The notes: generated by a model not told the origin, from the letters alone. A stretch of DNA of 60,000 bases from Nymphaea colorata (GCF_008831285.2 NC_045138.2:14894571-14954570); one strand, 5' to 3'; positions 25,932 through 39,641 are shown, numbered from the stretch's first letter. Made by a program: numbers and translations.

Positions 25932-26610
25932 GGCCACCATCTAGACTTTTGAATTTTCCAAATTGGCCTCCTCCGGCTCCCTCCCTTCTAGTTCTCAATC
26001 TCGCCGTCGAGTATATGAAATGGACCGGGTCGGGTTCAAAAGTTTCGGTCCTGGACCCGGCCATCACCTGTCCCATCAAAGGGACGGCGAGCGTATATAA
26101 TAACACCTTTAATATTTGCTCGCATTGAACTAGATGGTATGCTCCAAATAGGGAATTGGTATATTTAATTCAGATCCGATTATTAATATATTCAGATTCA
26201 AATTTGCAGTTTTACCGTTAATAAATGTAAGATCTGGATCGGTTTTAAAAATAAAGTCCGGATTTGAGATTCGACTCAAATTTGATAAAAAGGCTAAACC
26301 TCTTGTTTGGTGGTCAACTTTACTTCTCGGTTTTATTAATATCCAGCAGTACAAAAACATGCGAAATTGGTCAAATCCCGAAGCTGCCCTCCCAACCCTT
26401 GGAAATTTTCTATTCGAAGGGAGGCCGTTGACTTGGACCGTCATCTCGAAGATCGCCAACTTTGGCTGGTTCGTGGCCGCTCGCTTATACTACCGTCGTT
26501 TTCACGTATCAAGAGAATTCGAATACGATTTCAAATCGCGACTTTATTATATAACCATCATTATATTTGTTTCTGTTTCTCCAATTACGTGCATCACTTT
26601 TACTTTGAAG

Positions 26611-26709
26611 CGTGTTTGATAGTCTCGGATCTTACATTCGTCACAAATATGAAATTTACGTGTTTGATAGTCTTAGATAGATCTTACGTTCGTCACAAAT
26701 ATGAAATTC
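26611..26709. repeat. Tandem duplication, about 48-base unit
   Basis: CGTGTTTGATAGTCT starts at 26611 and again at 26659. The copies also share CGTCACAAATATGAAATT, and the second has a four-base insertion. Confidence 0.85.
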
Positions 26710-27927
26710 TTCGATCTGTCAAACAGGTTTTAAGTGGTCGTTTGATAGATTACTTGAATAAGTGTACCATGAATTTGCCTCAATATTTATAGCAGATTGG
26801 TTCGGTGTTCTTCATTCTAAACTTCTCCTAAAGAATTGTTTTTCAATAGGTCTTATTAGTGCAAAAAATCCTTGAAAACTTTTAGGCTTAGGTTTATGTA
26901 GACTTCGTTTTTGGGTCTGAAAGTGGACAAAACATGCCAGTATTTCATTTTGACTTATTGACTTCAGGAAAGTGGATATCGACCTGCTTTACTTTTATAC
27001 GCAATGAAATGAGCTAACTTTCGAGTTTGGCATGACGGCTACTACTTAGCTCATCATGCACTAATTTATTGCATGTATCTCTTGACTTGATCTCGGCCCG
27101 TTTGAGCTCAAATTGGCCTAATAGAAAAAAGATATGATCGACTTGACCCAGTTTTTGGCACATCGAGCTGACCCGCTCAAACCACACGCACTACGAGCTC
27201 GGTCGGGCGGCCCTCGAGCGACTCAGGAGCCAAGCGCGAACCGATCAAGTTCCAAGACCACTAGAACGTTGTGAATCGCACTTGATCGCGACGCATTCTC
27301 CTTTGGTCGGACAGAGCCGTGCCTTGACCCATGCCAAGTCCATCTTTGCGGCCGCCCTTTGAAGAACTGGCCATCTTTTTGTGTGCTCTGCTCGATACGG
27401 TTTGGATCGGACTTCTCATGCATTTCGGAGTTCTATCTTGGGTCTATTTTGCAACCCAGACAAGCAGTAAGAGTCCCTTTCTTTTTTCCGCGTCGGCGGG
27501 AACAGATCGGGTCCACATTGTCTTCCGAGAGGGACTGGATTCAGTCGTCTTCAATTAATTTAAATAAAAGTTGAATAATTCGTTTAATTTTTTTTTCAAT
27601 TTTCAATGACAGAGAGGAGCTTCACCTTATCTTCCTCTACTCGGATTCTACAGCTGCTCTGTTGCTGTTCACTCGTTTTTCCCTCAGCATTCGAATTAAA
27701 TGGTTCCTTCCTTTATTTTATATTGCGAATAAAATAATATCTAGTGCTTTTGAGCTGCTCGCACTCAGAGCAGGCCGAGGCCGTGCATGAGAGGTTGGGC
27801 GGAAACTTCGACTGGGCTGAGTCAAACTATGTTCGTAATTTTCAATAAACAAAATACATTGGGAATTTTCAACAATAAAAGAGGAAGATGAAAACTTTTG
27901 TCTTAACCCCAGAATCTTTTGTCAATG

Positions 27928-28021
27928 CAAATCCCAACCCACAGTTCTGAAATCCGTTATCCGTTTTTTTGCTTCAACAGTGGGTGAGATTTATGTAACG
28001 TGGATTTGTGATCAGTCTCGA
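27928..28021. mobile_element. Short hairpin element, copy 1
   Basis: The arms CAAATCC (27928) and GGATTTG (28002) enclose a nested CCCACAG and CAGTGGG pair. The right arm and flank resemble 53749-53770 closely, so this looks like a small dispersed foldback family. Confidence 0.4.
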
Positions 28022-28314
28022 ACCTCAAATCCAATGATATCAAACATAGCTTAAGTGAAGAACTTAGAAAACAACTCTATAAATTAATTAAATGATTTTG
28101 CAACAAACCAGGCGACGCAGAAAAAAGGTCAACTAATTTTTAATTGTTTAAAAGGTTAATGCTGTTGGATACGACCCGCCTTCCTCTCGGTTGTTTGGAT
28201 TTGGAATTTTAAATTATGTCATTAAAATGTAAGAAACTAGACTATTATACCTTGTTCCTTCTCTTTTCATCTCACCGGAACAATGTATGATGGAACGATG
28301 ACAGCTTCATATTG

Positions 28315-28315
28315 A

Positions 28316-28361
<46 letters not shown>

Positions 28362-28362
28362 T
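28315..28362. repeat. Compound (CT)n(AT)n microsatellite
   Basis: A CT run passes directly into an AT run. Confidence 0.9.
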
Positions 28363-28900
28363 CAGTGAGCTTACGGCTTTAAATTTAAAAATAGCATCTG
28401 ATTAAAAAATCAGATCAAATTTGAATTTAGAAAGTAACATACGATGGCATCCACATTTGGTCTTCTGTTCGACCTAAAATTTGGAGATGAAGTCGGGTTC
28501 AGTTTCAAATAAATATTATATATCCAACGTCTATATATTGTGAAAGTTGGATATTAACCTAACATAATGCAACTTGGATTTGATTGTACATATAAAATGT
28601 TCAGATCTGAACATAAAGTCAGATTCAGGCTATAGATTTTAATTTTTTTTTTTTATGTACTTTCTTCACTTGTATCCAAATGCAATTTTGAATTACATTA
28701 TGAGAACCTCAGTTATGGTAAATGTTACATTCTATTTCAATCGGATCCACTGACATCACTAATAAAAAATGTGTCAGCATCCCAATCAAGAATGAGGTGC
28801 ACCAATATTGCAACCAAGAATTCTGAAAGCAGTATCACTCCGCGGTTGAAAAGAAAAAAAAACTTCCATCCTTTTATGAAACTTTGCTTGTGCAATTACT

Positions 28901-29060
28901 AGCGGAGCCAAAAGTTTTTTTTTTATGAGAGCATTCATTCAATACCTTTAATTTCTTTAGGGCACTTACATGTATAAGAATCAAATATATCAAAACATTA
29001 ACATATATATTAAGCTAATTTTGTGAGGCTGGCCGACACCAGCCACCTTGTAGTTATGCC
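28901..29060 (+). repeat. Dispersed GGAGCC-headed element, copy 2
   Basis: It starts at AGCGGAGCCAAAAGTTTTTT with a T-rich, then AT-rich body, as in the copy at 15631. The far boundary is uncertain. Confidence 0.35.
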
Positions 29061-29958
29061 TCTTTATTGGTTCGCGTTACGCGGATTAAGCTGTTTCTCT
29101 TTCAACTGAATTGACAGTTAATTGGCCCTGGAGCATCTCTACAGCCAAAGAATTCACAGTCAGTTTCATGGCTGAGCGAGCGTCCTGTGGATGAGGATGA
29201 AGCAAATGGAGTCCAATTAGGCGGCCGGGCTCGCTCGATCTGGATTCATTGAGTCTGACTTTTCTGTCGATGACTGGAGTCTCTGCTTACTGTCCGGTCA
29301 ACGCTGGGTGTACTTGGCCGGCAAAATTTTAATCCGTTGGTTTATGATCAGCAACAAAGAAAGAAAGAAGGTCGCTGGTGTCTTTTGATAAATGCTTTGG
29401 GCCAGGAGTCGCAACCGCTTTCAGTCGTCGTCAACTTCTTATTTGTTTATTTATAGATTTATGAATTGGAGTTCGTCAACCGTCATTGGGTGGGCATGGG
29501 CTTCTGCTTCCGCATGCCTTCCATTACTCGGTTTTGCTGTGCCCTCATTTATGTAGTTGAGCTCGCATTTATTTTTCCTCCCAATAATTGTATATTTCAA
29601 TTCCCAAAAAAGGAAAAAAAAAAAAAAGACTAAGATCTTTTCTTGAAAACACCAATGTATCGTAGATAATACAAGAATAAATAAATAATGTAATTTCATT
29701 ATTTTCATGCTAAGAATTAATACTGGCCACTGAACATTTAGATGCTAGTCAGATAAAATGTATAATGAACAAGCTCATCCCTAAATTTTTTTAATAGATA
29801 AATAGTTGATAGAAAAGCATGGACAAAAAGATAATGAGGCAGAGACATTTTGCCTCATCACCATTTTCTATTTGTTTTCTTCGCTTCATTATTGATGTTT
29901 AAAAAAATCAAGGACTGATGTTGTTTCTCATTGATTTATAATGTAAATGTCTAGTGCC

Positions 29959-29990
<32 letters not shown>

Positions 29991-30009
29991 AAGAGAGAGA
30001 GAGAGAGAA
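29959..30009. repeat. Compound (AT)n(GA)n microsatellite
   Basis: An interrupted AT run is followed by a GA run. Confidence 0.85.
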
Positions 30010-32813
30010 GTCCTAAACCTCGCACCAGGTCAAGGATAAAAACCAAACTGTTTAAATGCAATGATTAATGTGTGTGCATGTGTGTGTATTTTTTGTGTGA
30101 AAAATAAGTTGATGGGAAACATATATGAAGTTAAGTTAATTATTTTTCGAATTTAAGTTAATTATCTTTTCAATTTAGTGGTATCCTAATAAGATGAAAA
30201 ATGAGACGACTTATATAATATCAAACTTTTCATCATGGTGACATCCTTTTTTTTTTCGTAGAAATAACTAAAACCAAAGTATGCTTGATAAAATTAATTT
30301 TTTATAAAACATACTAAGATGTTTTTATTTTGTTTAAAATATATTTTTAGCAAAACTTTAAAGGGTCCGGTTCTAAAGAAGAAGAAAGAGAGAGAGAGAG
30401 AGAAGGAAACAAATCAAATCAGTTCTGTTGAACTAGATGGAGCGCGTTCTTCCTTTAAGAGTGAGAGTTATAAAATCGGATAATTTTTGTTATTTTCAGT
30501 TCCCATGTTAGGTATGAGTTTAGATCCAAAATCAGGTAAAGGTATAAAGGTCCAGGTTCTGATCTGAGAAGGTTCAGATTAGCTTATGAACCCGAACCCG
30601 AACCCAATCAGGTGGGAACCCAATAAAGCCGGACCGGAGCGGGTCCAAGAAACCGCTTCAGGTGGCTTTTTGAAACGCTGGAGAAAAGTGTGCCTCCACA
30701 AGGAAAACGTGAGAAAAATAACATATGCCAAAAGGGGTCTTCGAAATCTCACGGTAACATCAACTTCAAAGAAGCGTGGACTTTGTTTTTCGAAAGAAGT
30801 GGGAGTTTCTATGTTTTCCGCCTCACCTTCCACCTAAAACTTAAAAAAGCCATCCGCTTTTTTGTAATTTATTTCATGAAAGTTGCTTTTTCCACCAAAT
30901 CATAAATAAAATAGTAACAATTAATGTAATCTAGCTGACGTTTTCTGTGTAAAAAGTCAAAGAAAGATCACTTCAATTCTTTATTCGATACTTTTTTTGA
31001 AAAGTACAGAAAATTACGAAAATTGATAGTTTTTGCATGAGTAAATGGAAAATTGAAGCCCCAAAATGAAAATATGACAAAGAACATGAACCCGCATCGA
31101 CAAAGGAAACGTGGGCTCCCGATCTCCTTTGGGTTAAAACTGGGGTTGTAGTTCATCAGTTTATGGATGCAACTTGATATTGGATTGGAATCTGAGCCCA
31201 AGTGGTTGGATCCCATAAGAAAATTTGGTTCAAGTAATTTGTTGGGCACACCTAAGGAATACGATTTTTTTCTTGTCCGATCCAATGGATATCTGATTTT
31301 CAAGAATTTCAGGATTCATTGGCATCCTTTCAGCCAAAAATTTAATATGTTGAACAAGAAAATTGAATACTTGAATGGAGATACATAGATATAGATTAAT
31401 AGGTCGCTCTGATATTGTTTAAACTCGATTCCGATCAAATTTCTCAATAAAAACAATACCCAACCTTTTTTTTCATATCTAATCTTCTTTTTGAGGTGAT
31501 TAAGTCGAACATGAAATCTAAATGGGATTTATTGACATCTCCACATGAATCTCCACAACTTTTGACTATGAGGAGGCCTTCCCTCTGCCCCACCTCAGGC
31601 CTCTTTTCCACTAATGTCTTCAGTTACGCTAGAAAGTGTGAGGAGGCTACTCGCAGACCTAAAATCACCACAGATGACCTGAGAATTCCATGGCTTGGTC
31701 TGAGCCACAATCTAAATGTGTGGATTGGCGAATGTCTCTTTTGTGTTACTGTTGATTGCCGTCGTCTAGTGCGTTGGTGAGAGAATCCAATACGTTCTAA
31801 GTTGGAATTGGAAGAGTTTCAATCTGAGGGATTGTTTGAGGGACCGGATGGAAGTTGACCCAACCGAGATTTTCATAGAAGAACGTTTTAATGCTTTTGA
31901 GGAAGATCCGATCCATTGTTGCTTCTAACGATTGATTGAGTTCATTATACGCGACTAAAGCAGCTTCTCGTGGATGCTATTCATCTAAACTGTGAAAGGC
32001 ATGATCGTGACACTCTAGTTGATGAGTCTACCATATTCCACCTAAATCTCACGTAATTTAGGACCCAAGAAGTACCGACTTCACAAGCTCTGCGATTGGT
32101 TTACGGTTCGTTCATGCAATTTCATCATCGATTCTCTTCTGGTTAGGAAGGTTCAACTTAAGAGTTTGATGCCCCAAGCATGTCTTTTGGCATAGTCCAG
32201 CAAAAGATTTTCTCCCAGAGCACTTACACCTATGTCTTTGGTTATAGTAGTGTTGCAAACGGATGCTTATGCATATAATCAACATGATTTATTTAATGAA
32301 ATGATATGTTATGTAATGCAATTGTTTGAACAGATGAATAAGAATTTCCAATTTTTAAACTTGGCATGTTGCGGCTCCCTTAAGTGTTTAAGTTATTGAG
32401 GTACTCAGGTTTGCGCTAAACTTACATGATCAATAACTTACTTTATACTAAAAAAGGGTTTGCTTATTACATTTCTAGGTTGGATGAATTCCATATCACC
32501 CTTAGAAAACAAACTTTTTTCAAGTGGATGTAGGTGCTTCGATGAGCTAGCACCCAACCATCTCTCTCTCTTTTCCTCTCATACTCATTTGTTTCATCCA
32601 TTGAGGGGTATTTTGATATCTTGAAAATATAAATGGCTTTCCATTTTTTAACTTAATCTCCACTACTGGATCCCCCTGAAATCAATAGTATAAAGAAATC
32701 CCATCTCATCTGGCATATGATATGAGGGTCCGGTCCGTAGCTACTTGTTTTGCAAGAAATTATGACTGCAATTTTCTCGTTGAAAGTTTCCTTGTGGATA
32801 AGTTCTCATTACT

Positions 32814-32840
32814 TATATATATATATATATATATATATAT
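32814..32840. repeat. (AT)n microsatellite
   Basis: A run of about 27 bases at the edge of the neighbouring GGAGCC-type element. Confidence 0.9.
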
Positions 32841-32960
32841 CTCCATCCCCTTATGGTTTCTTTATTTTCAAATAATATTTTTAAGTAGTGCCCCTTCGGA
32901 TACAAAAATCTATGAAGGATGCCCCTTTAGAAAATTTTTTTGGCTCCACCACTTATACGA
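32841..32960 (-). repeat. Dispersed GGAGCC-headed element, copy 3 (reverse)
   Basis: Read on the - strand it begins GTGGTGGAGCCAAAAAAATT, then has AAAGGGGCATCC, parallel to copy 1. It ends in the (AT)n tract. Confidence 0.4.
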
Positions 32961-34092
32961 ACCCTAAAATATAATTGCATATGGTTTGTTGCAAGAAATT
33001 ATGACTGCATTTTTCTCATTGAAAAGTTTGCACATTGATTCACTTTTCTGCAAGATCCAAAAGTGTATCAGCTGCTATGATGTTTAACTTAACAATTTGG
33101 CGTTTGTATATACATAAATGAATGGTGGCTCTAGCTATGCAGAGCCGCTAAGCTCACTCATGATGGTCTTCAAAGCTATTGTGATGGATGGTTGAAAGAG
33201 AGACAAGGAGAAAAATGTATACAGACAACACACACGCATGCACACACACACACAGAAAGAGAGAGAGAGAGAGAGAGATTTTTCTTTAGCTGAAAATACA
33301 TTTCACAGACTAAAATAATCATGCTGTTCAACAGGTTGCTACCATGCATGATAAACGCAAAATGCTGTGTTCATGTTTTATAGCCAAGCTGGTATGTATA
33401 CCTCGAAATTATTATATGCAATCGGTTCAACAAGCAATAACCTTATAATAAATGTGATCATGATCACAGAATCTCTTTATGAATAGCTTTCAAATCAATA
33501 ATGTAGTTCTGCTTTAACCACCTCTCCAACCACATCGTTGACAAACGAAATAAATTACAAACAAATCAACCTTGAATGAGGACAATAAATGACCGATTTA
33601 AGTGATCACATGATTTAGATAAGCTGGATGAATAAATGAATAATAAGGCCAATGCCCTTCCCATCTTGAACTGAAGAAACAATGAGCTACCAATACACAA
33701 ATATATTATCGAAGCATGATTGCTGCTTTAAGATCACAGTGTCTTCAATTTCTTGATGAATAAACTATCTCCAATCAAGAAACAAAATAGTATACATTCC
33801 TTAATGACATAAAATATATCACCTACATAGACCCCGATATTGTACACATCCATCCTATTTTTCAAGTTTTACACTAAACTACTAAAATTTTCCCTTCATC
33901 CCGAAAAAGGAAAAGCATTAACTTACAAGGCTAATATGGTTGAGGATGTGAAGCTACAACTATCTGTATAAGTATGACTGCAGCCAAATGGCATTTGGGC
34001 TCTAAAATCTTCACCTAACTATCTCTTCTATTGCTAATCTGATGTTCTGTCATTGGAAATGTTTCTATGGGGAACAGAACTTTGATAGATTC

Positions 34093-37000
34093 TCAAATAA
34101 CAAAGTCTGGTAACAGTTGAGCAGCAAATCGCTTCCTGCCTTGCATGGTGATGGTGTCATAGGCATTGCCTGGGTGACTTGCAGCTGCTGCTGCACTAGG
34201 GTTCTGAATGCAGAAACCATTTGAAGATTCACTCCCCAAATCATGCCTCCTCCCCATTGCCATGGTTGGGCTAGAGAGACAGGCATGCTGTGAACCAGAC
34301 AGAGACAGTGAATCACAATGAGGAAGGCCTAAAGTGAGGGAGACCCCACTTCCTCTAGGTGCAAAAGAATCATGGCTGTATCTCCCAATATCACCCATTT
34401 GGTAAGAACCATAACTTCCTCCATTTTCAGTTGCTGCTGCAGCAGCGGCAGCAACTGCTGCTGCAAGGTCATAGCCTTGCCGATTGACGAATCCTCCTGC
34501 GTTTGGTGCCTCTGCAGTGATGCTGGTGTTGGTGTTCACAGATGGAAGTGGACTTAAGTTATGGAAACCGTTGTTTCTGATCTTTTTTGGTGTGAATTGG
34601 TTGAGAGAATCATTGTCAAGGATGCTTGGTGCATGATCAGATGAGGAGGGGGACATAATGAGGCCAAGCCCGGTCAGGTTTCTAAGGTTTCCGAGGCTTG
34701 AGATGGCAGTAGTTGCTGTGGAAAGGGATGGTGGTGAAGATCTTTTCCCAGTTGTCTCTTCGTTTTGGCTTTTGGTGCTCTTGTTGATGGCTTGAGTTGC
34801 AGCGGGAGGGCTCTCTGTCTCTGCAGGGTTCATTTCAGCTGAGTCCTCGTTGGCCTCTGCACTCTTGCTTGGTTTAATTTCCTCCGACTTGCCCTCGTTT
34901 TCTTGCTCCTTTATCTCTTCCATGTACATCTCTTCAACCATTGGCTTCCACAGCCTAACTCGTGCATTTATGAACCAGTTTGACACCTGCATTCATGAAA
35001 ACATCCACGGAAGAAAAAGGGTTCTCAAGAAAGGTTCTCAAGTAAGCATTCATTTATAGCACCATGTAAAGTGACAAGGGGTCAGAATAACTGGAGAAGG
35101 ATCCAGGAAGCAGACGTAAATGGGTGGTGAGAAGTTTAAATAAACCTCTTTATGCCCCTTGCAGGGCAGAGCATGCCTGCCCCCTGTAAAATTAATGAGT
35201 AGTTTGGCAGTAGGGATACTTTGTGAGTGTCCCATTAGTTTATCTCAAAAATTGGAATTGATTCTTGAAATAATAGTTATATATTAGTATTTTATAAACC
35301 TGCCAAAATATTTAGAGCAAATTCATGGGATACTCTCAAGTGAGCCAAGCTAGAGCTCATGGGCATCCTGAGTACATAGGCTGGGCTGGCTCTTAATAGA
35401 GTTTAGTTTGAATCCATCGGCCAAGCTCCATCCCATCCCGGTGTTTATACAAATAGAGTTTAATTCCCAAGCCATTATTTGGAAGTCTAGCATTTGGACC
35501 CCTACAACTCATTGTTATAGAGCTGCGGCCGTTGGATTCCTATTCCTAACCAATAATTGGAAGCCAAGTATTCTGAGCTCTAGGTTTCATTAAGAAGATA
35601 GTTTTATCATTAATGAAGCTCAGCACAAATGGTCTCTTGTCCAGTTCAGGTTGCGAAGGCTATTCTCCAAGTTCAGAAAATGCAATTCATTAAAGTTTAT
35701 AGGAGTTCTTGTCCCCTATCCCATAAGCAATATTCCGGAGGCACCTCGGAATTGATCATACTAAAAATCACCACCTACAATGATTTCCAATCATTGTTGA
35801 ACTGAGTCTCAAATCTCTGCAGATGGTTTTGAAATTGGGAACAGACATGGATCGACCCTCCATCCCCCAGGATGGATGGTGAGCAACCGAAAATTACCTC
35901 CACTAATGGTGTTCTTCGTTATCATCTGACTCTCATTTATAGAGAAAAAAAACACAACTCGCTGACCATGTTTCTGGACACTACCTGGCACACAGAGGGG
36001 GAGAGAGAGAGAGAGAGAGTCACCTGACTTCTAGTTAGGCCTGTTTGTTTGGCAAGCATCACCTTGTCTGCATCTTTAGGGTATCTGCTCCCCACAAATC
36101 GAACAAAAAAAAAAAAAAAGAGGAGGAGACAGTCAGCTGGCTGATGATTAACAGATTAAGTTAGTACCAGGTGACCTTTAGGGTAACTTCATGAATATTC
36201 AAGAAATGCTACTAGTCACGAGAAAATGTTAGAGAGAGAGAGAGAGAGAGAGGAAGGGAGAGGATAAAGACCTATTATATTAGTCCGGGAGTTCCTAAAA
36301 GAAACTCTTGTACACCCTTCTTTTTATTGCCTAAAGTGCCTATATACGTCCATGGTTACGCTCTTAAGAGACTCTATATGTAAGAACTGACACACACTTA
36401 TGCATCCTTAGATTTAACCTGCAACTCTCTTATAATTAACCATATCAACATACGCCTACTTTCTAACTACAAATAGATAGTGTATATGCATGTTGTGTGC
36501 GTGCGCGCATGCGTATCCACTTGAACGTGCATGCATGCAAGCGTGCCTGTATGCAGTTCTGTGTCTCGAAAAGAACGAAGGGGCTTACGGGTGAAGGAAG
36601 TGTTCAAAGAGCCAAGCCCTAAGCACCGAGACTGATCTTTCCGGAAGTCCCCTCTGCGGCCTCCAGGCATTGTTCTGCACCATGCCCAGCTGCTGAAATG
36701 CCCTCTGCTGCCTCAGCTGGTGATCGATGTACCTAAGCCTCGAGACATCGGCCTTGCCGCTGCCGCCGAGTCCGTCTTCTTCTCCCAAGCTCCTGTTTGT
36801 TAGCCTGATCTGCCCGGAAATGGCGTCACGCAGGCACCTGAACTGCTTGGAGATGGTCTGCAGGGCGAGGGCAGTGTAAGCCCTCGCGGCGCCAGCACCG
36901 GCTGCAGCCTCAAAGGATGAGACCACCACCTGCATTTGATGGCGGTACTGTTTGTACCTCTGGTCCACCTGAGATTTTTCATAGACCATCAAGAGAGATT

Positions 37001-39636
37001 ACGTGATCAAATTCAGAAAATCCTAAAACTTTGACAGTAAAAAATTTAGCGAAATCTAACTCTGATCATTACTGTTGTTCCTTTTCTTTTCTGGAAATAG
37101 TATTCGCATTTGGATTCCAGTTGGTATGTATAATAAAAGACTTGGTGAATTTTAGAACAGTAAAAAGAAGTTCAATCTCCATTGAGAGTTAACTTTGAAC
37201 ACTAAGACAAATATCTCGTGGGTTTTCTGCAGTCCGTTGCAGAGAGAAGGCAATATTTGTTACTACTTATGGACGGGAGGGTATCTTTCCCAGAAACAAA
37301 AGAATTGCATGTTCAACAAAAGTTATGCGTTTTCATAGATTGGAACACATGAAAAGAAGAACCATGAAATCCGCATATTCATGGGCGAAATTCCCGATGT
37401 TGCGTTGCGAATCATCGAAAGCGAATGATGATAAGAAATAAGTAAACTAAAGGAGACATTCGGAAAAATAAAAGTGAAGTGGGGAGTTATGAAGCAATAA
37501 TTGACAAAAAATCTTGGTTAAGTTAATTCCAGTTGAATTTAAACTATTGCCAGAAAATAGGGCAAAAAGCCAGGTAAATCGGATTCATGAGCACTTTTCA
37601 TGCAAAAGTTGTTCTTTCATGTATTTCCAGAGAATATTTCAGACTATACATACATATTATATATTACATACATATGATATACATAAATATATATATATAT
37701 ATATATTTTCGCCTTATAGTTTTTCTGGCTGCAGTGTTCATAGCTTCAATAATTGTGTTTCTCTAACTATTTTTCAGGACAAATTTACAAAAGTAAGGGA
37801 CAACAAAACAAGAATTTCATAAAGTTTGAAAACAGAGGCACGGCAGGAAACTTTTTGAATTTCTGGCTCTACCTTCGTACTCATTGCATAGTACGTGGTG
37901 TTTAATGTGGAAGGCACTGGAGCCCATCTTCCCTGAGGAGAAGAAAAATAACGATCATCGAAAATATTACTCGTTTAATTCCATCCTGCCCGCCTTTATT
38001 TTCTTCATCCTTTTGGGCCTCGTTTTCCAGAAAATATCGGAACTCCTCTTCGAATGAAATTCACTGAACTATGAGCCTTTTTTTTATAATGATAATAATA
38101 AAGTTCATGTTTCCTCTGAACTCCCATAAACTGTTCTGTAAGTTATGAACTTTCGAATCATTTGATCCAAAAAACAAAAAGAGGAAAAGGAGTCCATGTT
38201 TCCTCTGCCATCTTTCGGTCTTAAAAGTATCCGATCCTCCAACTTCTCTTTAAAGATGGGAAAAGAAAGTATTTAAAGGTCACTTTTTTATTATACGCGT
38301 CTTTTTCCTTACAATTTTTGTATTCTTTTATTTTTTAATAGTTCCTTGATTCTAAACTAGGTAATACATAAGGTGCTTCTCCATCTTTTCCCTGTTAGTC
38401 ATATTCATTCTTCAAATGGTTTTTGCTTCATAAAAAGAACAGCAGTATATGGATCGGAATTTTTTTTTTTTAGTTTTTAGCTTCAACCACCCAATATATT
38501 CTAGGCAATAGACTAATTAAACAATGAAGACATTCTCCTTTCCCGTACCATAGAAGAAGAAGAAGAAGCCAAGTTAATAGTTCCGTGTTTCTTCTTCCAA
38601 AGGGAGAAGAAATGAACAAACACGGATTTCTTCCTCAAATAATGAAATAACCAAACCAGAAAGTGGAAAAGAGACAGTAGGAACAGTAAGATAAGGAAAA
38701 GGAGCAGGGAACAGAAAAAAAAAAAAACAGAAGAGAGAGAGAGAGAGAAGCCAAACTTACCTCTTCCATCATGGTGATCAGCTTAGCTTTCTTCATCTGA
38801 AGCTCTTGCCTGTCTGCAGCACTCAATTCACTCCCTTGGTTGCTCCCCACATCTCCTCTATCTTCAGCCGTCGGTTCCTTCTTGGTCTTGCCTTCCTTTT
38901 CCGTCGATTTAGCATCCCCCTGGCTCTTCATCCCCCTCCCCACATTCACAACCTCATCCAGAAGTTGCTGCGCAGCTTTCAGATACTTGGACCCCATTAA
39001 AACGCTCTGCAGTCCACCTTCCCATTTCACGGTCCTCTCCTCTCCAGTTTCCTCCCCGCCGCTGCCGCCGCCTCCTGCCGAAGATGGAAGCACCGCCGCT
39101 GCTGCCGGTGCGTCCGACCTGAAAGAATTGGTTGAGGCCATGAATTGCACCGGCGAGGAAGACAGGCTCAGTGACAGCCCACCCTGCTGCTCCCTCCGCA
39201 GGCCGACCTGCGATGGGACTTCGCCGACGGATTGATGGCCGGAATCGGCGACAATTCCCGGAATATGATGTTGGTTCCCGGAGGAACTGGCGTTGGTGGT
39301 GGTGGGGCTGGTCTGGTTGATCGATTGGACAAACGAGAATTCACTTGGATTGTTCCTCCACAGGTTGTGCTGCCTGAGATTGGAGGCGGCGTTGATGGCA
39401 GGACTCAACTCACTTGGGTGGCTGCCCATAGCCGGTGGTTGAGCCATCATGGGGATGCTGATAAATTGCTGTTCGTTTCCCGGCAACTGATTTCCGGCAT
39501 GTTGGCCGAACATAAATATGTTTCCCTGTGCCGGCGCGTCAGGGAATCCAACAAAACCTGGGTTCATCAAGTACAGTGTCTGCATATTGTCCGCAGCCTG
39601 AATTCCCGGCATGTTGGTCGAGAAGTATGTAGCCAT
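34093..39636 (-). CDS. BEL1-like TALE homeodomain transcription factor (BLH1-type), four coding exons
   Basis: The exons are 39636-38761, 36968-36589, 36084-36024 and 34986-34093. They join in frame to 736 codons plus stop through GT-AG introns. The domains in order are: an N-terminal MATYFSTN start; a first ZIBEL-like motif (GLSLSLSS, 153-160); a SKY box (216-233); a BELL domain (about 270-370, [15 protein letters not shown]); a TALE homeodomain (about 393-455) with the three-residue PYP loop and [12 protein letters not shown] recognition helix; a poly-Ala run (about 613-624); a second ZIBEL motif (VSLTLGL, 654-660); and a C-terminal LLPDFVI end. BELL proteins pair with KNOX proteins and act in the nucleus in meristem and organ development; this is family knowledge. 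The C-terminal motifs most resemble the BLH1 group. Exon 3 is the canonical 61-base exon. An in-frame upstream ATG at 39666 is rejected because a good acceptor lies between it and the chosen ATG. Confidence 0.95.
36232..36251. repeat. (GA)n tract in intron 2 of the BEL1-like gene
   Basis: A pure GA run. A second one (about 36001-36019) lies in intron 3 right after the exon 3 donor, which on the - strand reads GTGACTCTCTCT. Confidence 0.85.
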
Positions 39637-39641
39637 GATCT

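Larger units (their letters stand above)
25935..34092. other. Intergenic, no convincing gene
   Basis: The stretch includes a tandem duplication at 26611-26709, a hairpin element at 27928-28008, two GGAGCC-type repeats and several microsatellites. The frame at 31496-31780 and the DNA to about 32.1 kb look slightly coding-like, but stops interrupt them and nothing is recognised; they may be remnants of an old element. Confidence 0.5.

Noticed and set aside
26367-26792. A 141-residue + strand frame
   Set aside because: It spans a noncoding-looking tandem duplication, overlaps another frame, and shows no recognised motif.
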